A DNA stretch of 64,000 nt. Source: Candidatus Syntrophopropionicum ammoniitolerans. Lineage in GTDB: Bacteria; Bacillota; Desulfotomaculia; Desulfotomaculales; Pelotomaculaceae. Position numbers and translations under genes: made by a program. Under the pieces are notes generated by a model. The model ran no database searches and was not told the DNA's origin. It saw nothing but the letters and a program-made list of their open reading frames with translations. The DNA is taken from NCBI GenBank assembly GCA_013201395.1, contig JABMJD010000001.1, positions 1 to 64,000 of the forward strand, given 5' to 3'. Of the stretch, positions 59,227 through 64,000 are shown piece after piece. The stretch's first letter is position 1. Each line of letters opens with the position of its first letter.

Positions 59227-59433
59227 ATACCAGGAAAAAGAACTAAAACTTACAAAATAGCCTGTTGAATCAATGGACTCACGCTAAAAAAAATTAAGGA
59301 ACATTAAGGCTTAATAAAAGATTTTTTTAAGGGTTATATTAAATTTACACACAATATTGTTCGAATAATATGATTATCTTGAATTCTCTTTATTTTTTGG
59401 AGGTGACTGGCAATAAAACTGGGGGAGTGATGC

Positions 59434-60711
59434 TTGAGGGGAAGATTTATCGGACTCTTATATTGTTTGATGCTTTTATTTTCCGGTTTGTTATCCTTCC
59501 AGGCCCAGGAGATAATGCAGCTACCGGATAAGCAGTCCGTTGTTGTTGGTGAACCGCTAAGGTTGGGGTTCCCTGCCCCATTACAAAAGACTTTGAAAGC
59601 ACAGTTTATTAGAAACGAAAAGCTTATAGATACCTGCCCCGCCACTACGGAACCGGGTGAATACCAAATTAGGCTTAGCCTGTTTGGTGTCATACCGGTA
59701 AGAAATGTAATGGTGAGTGTTGTGCCCCAGGTTATGGTTGTACCCGGTGGCCAGTCAATCGGGGTTTTAATCCATGCGGAAGGTTTAATGGTTGCCGGGC
59801 ACTCTACAGTCCATGATCAGTATGGCCACTATAATAATCCCGCCGCAGCCCTGCAGGAAGGTGATGTTATTATCAAGGTAGACAACGAAATCCTGCATAA
59901 CGAAGGGCAGTTTCGTGGGGCCATCGCCACGGCAGGCACTGCTGGAAGATCCCTTACTATAGAGGTAAAACGTGGTAACCAAACATTTGTGACCTGTGTA
60001 GAGCCCATATTCTGCCGGGACACTTTGAGTTACCGGGTGGGACTGCTGATTAAGAATAGCACGGCGGGTATCGGTACACTTACTTTTTATGAACCAAACA
60101 GTATGATTTACGGCGCCCTGGGTCATATGGTCACAGATAGTGATTCCACTCGCCCGATGGAAATATCCGATGGCCGGATTATTGATGCCGACGTCCAGTC
60201 CATCCATAGGGGGAAAAAGGGACAGCCTGGTGAAAAAATAGGATTATTCCCTGATGATGCCCAGGTAAACGGCACTATTAACAAAAATTCTAGCCAGGGG
60301 ATCTTCGGCGATTTAAAAAGTATTTTTACCAAAGATGCCTATGCTGAGCCCATACCGGTGGCTACAGTTAACCAAATTCATGTTGGACAGGCTGAAATAT
60401 TAACAGTGATAGAGGAGAATAAGGTAGAGAAATTTACCATAGAAATTTCCAAAATAAACCCCTTGGCCCGGCATGACGGCAAGGTATTGGTGATCAAGGT
60501 CACGGATCAGCGGCTGCTGGAAAAGACAGGCGGTATTGTACAGGGTATGAGTGGAAGCCCGATTATCCAGGATAATAAGCTTGTTGGCGCAGTGACTCAT
60601 GTGTTTGTTAATGACCCCACTAAAGGATATGGTATACCGGCTGAATGGATGGTGGAGGAATCCGGATTGCGAAATAGCAATAAACAAATTGTTGAACAAA
60701 CGGCTGCTTGA
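59434..60711 (+). CDS. spoIVB: SpoIVB peptidase
   Basis: GALGHMVTDSDSTRPMEISDGRI; GIVQGMSGSPIIQDNKLVGAVTHVFVNDPTKGYGIPAEWM (GMSGSP catalytic Ser); PDZ-like region. Confidence 0.95.
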   Translation: MRGRFIGLLYCLMLLFSGLLSFQAQEIMQLPDKQSVVVGEPLRLGFPAPLQKTLKAQFIRNEKLIDTCPATTEPGEYQIRLSLFGVIPVRNVMVSVVPQVMVVPGGQSIGVLIHAEGLMVAGHSTVHDQYGHYNNPAAALQEGDVIIKVDNEILHNEGQFRGAIATAGTAGRSLTIEVKRGNQTFVTCVEPIFCRDTLSYRVGLLIKNSTAGIGTLTFYEPNSMIYGALGHMVTDSDSTRPMEISDGRIIDADVQSIHRGKKGQPGEKIGLFPDDAQVNGTINKNSSQGIFGDLKSIFTKDAYAEPIPVATVNQIHVGQAEILTVIEENKVEKFTIEISKINPLARHDGKVLVIKVTDQRLLEKTGGIVQGMSGSPIIQDNKLVGAVTHVFVNDPTKGYGIPAEWMVEESGLRNSNKQIVEQTAA

Positions 60712-60716
60712 CATAT

Positions 60717-60753
60717 AATCCCCGGCGGGCATCATGGTCGGGGATTTGTTTTA
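60717..60753 (+). terminator. Terminator-like hairpin after spoIVB
   Basis: AATCCCCGGCG..GGTCGGGGATT followed by TGTTTTA. Confidence 0.5.
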
Positions 60754-60906
60754 CTATAAAATAAATGTATATGTCTATTATTAAAATTTATAGCCAATAT
60801 ATCCCATTTATCATATTTATCTGAAGGAGTTTCTTTTTGGCCGTCGAATCTTAGGTATAGAACAAATTAGCAAATTATAGAAATGGTTTAGGAGGCGGGG
60901 AATTTT

Positions 60907-61677
60907 ATGGTAAAGAAGTCTATTCGTCTATTAATTGCAGATGATAACAGGGACTTCTGTGAACTACTCAAGGAATTTTTCTCCCAACAGGAAGATTTCA
61001 GTCTGGTCGGCATAGCTTATAACGGTTTGGAAACATTGCAAATGATTGAGGAAACTAAGCCTGACGTGGTTGTTTTGGATGTAATCATGCCTCACCTGGA
61101 TGGTATCGGGGTTTTGGAAAAATTGTTGCCGGACCTTTCCGACGATAAGCCCAAAATTATTATGCTGACAGCATTTGGGCAGGAAAGCGTAACGCAGAGG
61201 GCAGTAGAATTTGGCGCCGATTATTATATTTTAAAGCCCTTTGATTTTAATGTCCTGGCTACACGTATCCGCCAACTGGCTGAAGGGGTTAATGTATCGG
61301 AGTATATTACTCCGGCCAAAACAAAAAATCTTGATATTTCAGTGACAAACATTATTCATGAGATGGGTGTACCGGCACACATTAAGGGTTATCATTATCT
61401 GCGGGATGCTATTTTAATGGTTATAGGCGAAGTAGGCTTACTGGGTGCGGTGACCAAGGAGCTTTACCCCATGATTGCCCAGAAGTTCCAGACCACTCCC
61501 AGCCGCGTGGAAAGGGCCATCAGACATGCTATCGAACTGGCCTGGGATCGAGGTAATGTGGAAATGATGGCCAAATTTTTTGGTTACACCATAAACCTGG
61601 AGCGTGGCAAGCCCACTAATAGTGAATTTATTGCGATGGTAGCCGATAAGTTAAGAATTGAGCAAAAAGTAAGCTAG
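60907..61677 (+). CDS. spo0A: Sporulation master response regulator Spo0A
   Basis: Receiver ([29 protein letters not shown]) plus [27 protein letters not shown]-binding region; follows spoIVB. Confidence 0.97.
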   Translation: MVKKSIRLLIADDNRDFCELLKEFFSQQEDFSLVGIAYNGLETLQMIEETKPDVVVLDVIMPHLDGIGVLEKLLPDLSDDKPKIIMLTAFGQESVTQRAVEFGADYYILKPFDFNVLATRIRQLAEGVNVSEYITPAKTKNLDISVTNIIHEMGVPAHIKGYHYLRDAILMVIGEVGLLGAVTKELYPMIAQKFQTTPSRVERAIRHAIELAWDRGNVEMMAKFFGYTINLERGKPTNSEFIAMVADKLRIEQKVS

Positions 61678-61725
61678 CTGGGTTAGGCCGGACTAATAAC
61701 AATATTTTTTTCATCAAACAACGGG

Positions 61726-61773
61726 GGACGGTTATTTTGTGTCATGTTAATGAACAACACGAAATAACCGTCC
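61726..61773. repeat. REP-like long inverted repeat
   Basis: GGACGGTTATTTTGTG (61726-61741) / CACGAAATAACCGTCC (61758-61773), one G-U pair, 16-nt loop. Confidence 0.6.
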
Positions 61774-61870
61774 TCTTATGTCCTGGTACTTTTTAATATT
61801 CAAAAAGGCCGCCCAAAGGTATATAATATGACCTGTAATAAGTTATACTTGCGGGGCAGGTGAGTTACTA

Positions 61871-62542
61871 CTGTTTAAAAAACTGAAAAGGGTTAGTATA
61901 TTTACCGGCTATTTTGGCAGTGGCAAGACAGAGATCGCTCTAAATTATGCAATTAAAATAAAAGAAACAGGCAAAAAGGTGGCCTTAGTCGACCTTGATC
62001 TGATTAATCCCTATTTTAGGGTCAGGCAGGTCAAAAATGATTTTGCCGAAAAAGGGATTGCAGTGATCAGCCCGCCGGGAAAACTCGCCGGCGCCGATAT
62101 TCCGGCGCTGCCGCCAACCATCCACAGTGTTTTAGAGAATCCGGCAATTTATGGTGTTTTTGATGTTGGTGGCGGGGATATTGGGGCTACTGTTTTAGGC
62201 CGTTTTAAAAATAAATTGCCCGATGGGGCTTTTAATCTTTTTTTGGTGGTAAATACCTGCCGTCCCTATAGTAGTAGTGTGTCGGATATAATCAACATCA
62301 CACGGATGATTGAAGGGTCCTCCAGGTTAAATGTAGGCGCCCTGGTCAGCAATACCAATCTCGGTATGGAAACTGATGTGGCGACTATTCTGGCCGGGCA
62401 CCGGGTTATAGCACAGGCCGCAGCACAAATGGCTTTGCCTGTGGCCTTTATCGGTTTACATGAGGGCCTGGCACCGGCCATGGGGAATATTGGTGTGCCC
62501 TTGCTGCCCCTGACAATGTTTATGAAAACCCCCTGGCAGTGA
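61871..62542 (+). CDS. P-loop NTPase (ParA/CobQ-like), probable CTG start
   Basis: Extending ORF 61979 upstream in frame gives LFKKLKRVSIFTGYFGSGKTEIALNYAIKIKETGKKVALVDLDLINPYF, a full Walker A; no ATG/GTG/TTG before the in-frame stop at 61829. Confidence 0.7.
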   Translation: MFKKLKRVSIFTGYFGSGKTEIALNYAIKIKETGKKVALVDLDLINPYFRVRQVKNDFAEKGIAVISPPGKLAGADIPALPPTIHSVLENPAIYGVFDVGGGDIGATVLGRFKNKLPDGAFNLFLVVNTCRPYSSSVSDIINITRMIEGSSRLNVGALVSNTNLGMETDVATILAGHRVIAQAAAQMALPVAFIGLHEGLAPAMGNIGVPLLPLTMFMKTPWQ

Positions 62543-62603
62543 AAGAGGATTATATAGATATAGATTAGAAGCAAGTGAAGATATTTTTTAGGAGGGAGAA
62601 ACT

Positions 62604-62822
62604 ATGGCAAGGGTTATTTTTTTAGAAGAACGTTGCAAAGGATGCCAACTGTGCACGGCTGTATGCCCCAAAGGCATCATAGTGATGTCCGACAGCACAA
62701 ATGGGATGGGCTATCACCCGGCCTCAGTGCCCGAGCAGGATAAATGCACCGGTTGCGGCATCTGCGCTCTAGTTTGTCCGGACATGGCTATTGTAGTGGA
62801 GAGGGAGGAGAAAGCGGTTTGA
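62604..62822 (+). CDS. 4Fe-4S ferredoxin, 2-oxoacid:ferredoxin oxidoreductase delta-type subunit
   Basis: CKGCQLCTAVCPKG; CTGCGICALVCPD. Confidence 0.92.
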   Translation: MARVIFLEERCKGCQLCTAVCPKGIIVMSDSTNGMGYHPASVPEQDKCTGCGICALVCPDMAIVVEREEKAV

Positions 62823-63883
62823 GAGTCTTAATGAAGGGAAATGAAGCCATCGGAGAAGGTGCGGTAAGGGCCGGCTGCCGCTATTTTTTTGGCTATCCGA
62901 TTACACCCCAGAGCGAACTGACTCACTATCTGGCCAAACGGCTACCCGAGGTAGGAGGACTATTCCTACAAGCAGAAAGTGAAGTGGCATCCATCAATAT
63001 GGTCTATGGTGCTGCCGCTGCCGGGGCTAGAGTGATGACCTCCTCCTCCGGTCCGGGGATCAGCTTGATGCAGGAAGGCCTATCATATTTAGCCGGGTCC
63101 GAGCTGCCCAGTGTAATAGTCAACCTGATGCGGGGCGGACCGGGACTGGGTAATATTGCCCCTTCCCAATCCGATTATTTTCAAGCTGTTAAAGGTGGCG
63201 GTCACGGTGATTACCATATGATTGTGCTGGCCCCTAATACTGCCCAGGAAATGTTGGACACTATGGGCAAAGCCTTTGATTTGGCGGATCAGTATCGCAA
63301 CCCGGTAATGGTGATGGCTGATGGGATCATGGGGCAAATGATGGAAGCGGTTGATTTGGCTGGGGATACAAAGATTGAGATTCCTCCCAAACCATGGGCC
63401 ACTACCGGTATGGCCCACCATACAGGTAAAAATGTGATCAACTCCTGCCTGGTGATTCCGGAAGAAATGGAGGAGTTAAACCTCAGGCTGGAGAAAAAAT
63501 ACAAAGTGATCAGCCAAAAGGAGCAAGCCTGTGATCAATATATGTTGGCCGATGCCGATATTGTATTAGTGGCCTTTGGGTTGGTGTCTAGAATCTGCAT
63601 GTCGGCAGTGGAAAAGGCGCGGGCCATGGGCATCAAGGCCGGTTTGATCAGGCCCATCACCCTGTGGCCTTTCCCTACCGAGTTAATTGAAAAAACAGCA
63701 GACAAAACCAGGGCTTATCTGACGGTGGAGATGAACATGGGCCAGATGATTGAAGATGTGCGGCTGGCCGTAAGAGGACGGGCTCCCGTTTTTCATTATG
63801 GTCGTTTGGGCGGCATGGTTCCGGAACTAAAGGATGTCCTGGCGGAAATAAAGAATTTACATGAGGGGGGTACCGGACGTTGA
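62819..63883 (+). CDS. 2-oxoacid:ferredoxin oxidoreductase alpha subunit (VorB/KorA-like)
   Basis: [69 protein letters not shown]. Confidence 0.92.
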   Translation: MRVLMKGNEAIGEGAVRAGCRYFFGYPITPQSELTHYLAKRLPEVGGLFLQAESEVASINMVYGAAAAGARVMTSSSGPGISLMQEGLSYLAGSELPSVIVNLMRGGPGLGNIAPSQSDYFQAVKGGGHGDYHMIVLAPNTAQEMLDTMGKAFDLADQYRNPVMVMADGIMGQMMEAVDLAGDTKIEIPPKPWATTGMAHHTGKNVINSCLVIPEEMEELNLRLEKKYKVISQKEQACDQYMLADADIVLVAFGLVSRICMSAVEKARAMGIKAGLIRPITLWPFPTELIEKTADKTRAYLTVEMNMGQMIEDVRLAVRGRAPVFHYGRLGGMVPELKDVLAEIKNLHEGGTGR

Positions 63884-64000
63884 AAAAAGCATTTTCCAGA
63901 CCCCAATCACTCCTAGACGTGCCCTTCCATTATTGCCCGGGTTGTACTCATGGTGTTGCCCACCGCCTGGTCGGTGAGGTGATTGATGAGCTGGGCATCC
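63880..64000 (+). CDS. 2-oxoacid:ferredoxin oxidoreductase beta subunit, 5' end (truncated by window)
   Basis: [40 protein letters not shown]. Confidence 0.8.
   Translation, partial: MKKAFSRPQSLLDVPFHYCPGCTHGVAHRLVGEVIDELGI

Overview
The window looks like a chromosomal segment of a spore-forming, probably anaerobic Firmicute (Peptococcaceae/Clostridia-like, judged from gene order and protein style). Left part (1-17.8 kb): a CRISPR-Cas locus. It has the leader-distal end of one array, a type III-D-like effector operon (HD-less Cas10 with GGDD, several RAMP proteins, Csx10, Csx19) flanked by two CARF effectors (Card1/Can2-like nuclease and a Cas02710-like CARF-HEPN protein), a second array, cas1-cas2-cas4-csa1, and a third array. 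The three arrays use different 37-bp repeats that share the same 3' part. Arrays 2 and 3 have near-identical leaders, and the array 2 leader carries a remnant of the csa1 3' end. Middle (18.6-36.9 kb): pmbA/tldD-like, aroQ, pepQ, efp and a CD1247-like gene. Then an accessory defence island: a two-repeat type I-E relic, a SNF2-DUF3883 helicase / DUF1156 methylase / HEPN-DUF499 ATPase trio, a DUF4258 / YgiT-HTH toxin-antitoxin pair, and an XRE-ImmA/IrrE gene. Right part (37-64 kb): the conserved sporulation and housekeeping block spoIIIAA-AH, carboxylase genes (a carboxyltransferase-AccB fusion plus accC), asp23/amaP, nusB, xseA, folD, xseB, ispA, dxs, tlyA, nadK, ytqB-like, argR, recN, spoIVB, spo0A and 2-oxoacid:ferredoxin oxidoreductase genes. 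The ~770-nt gap between ispA and dxs holds a very likely OLE RNA (~630 nt) with its own sigma-A-like promoter, followed by the OLE-associated membrane protein gene oapA. All assignments come from reading the sequence; no database search was run.
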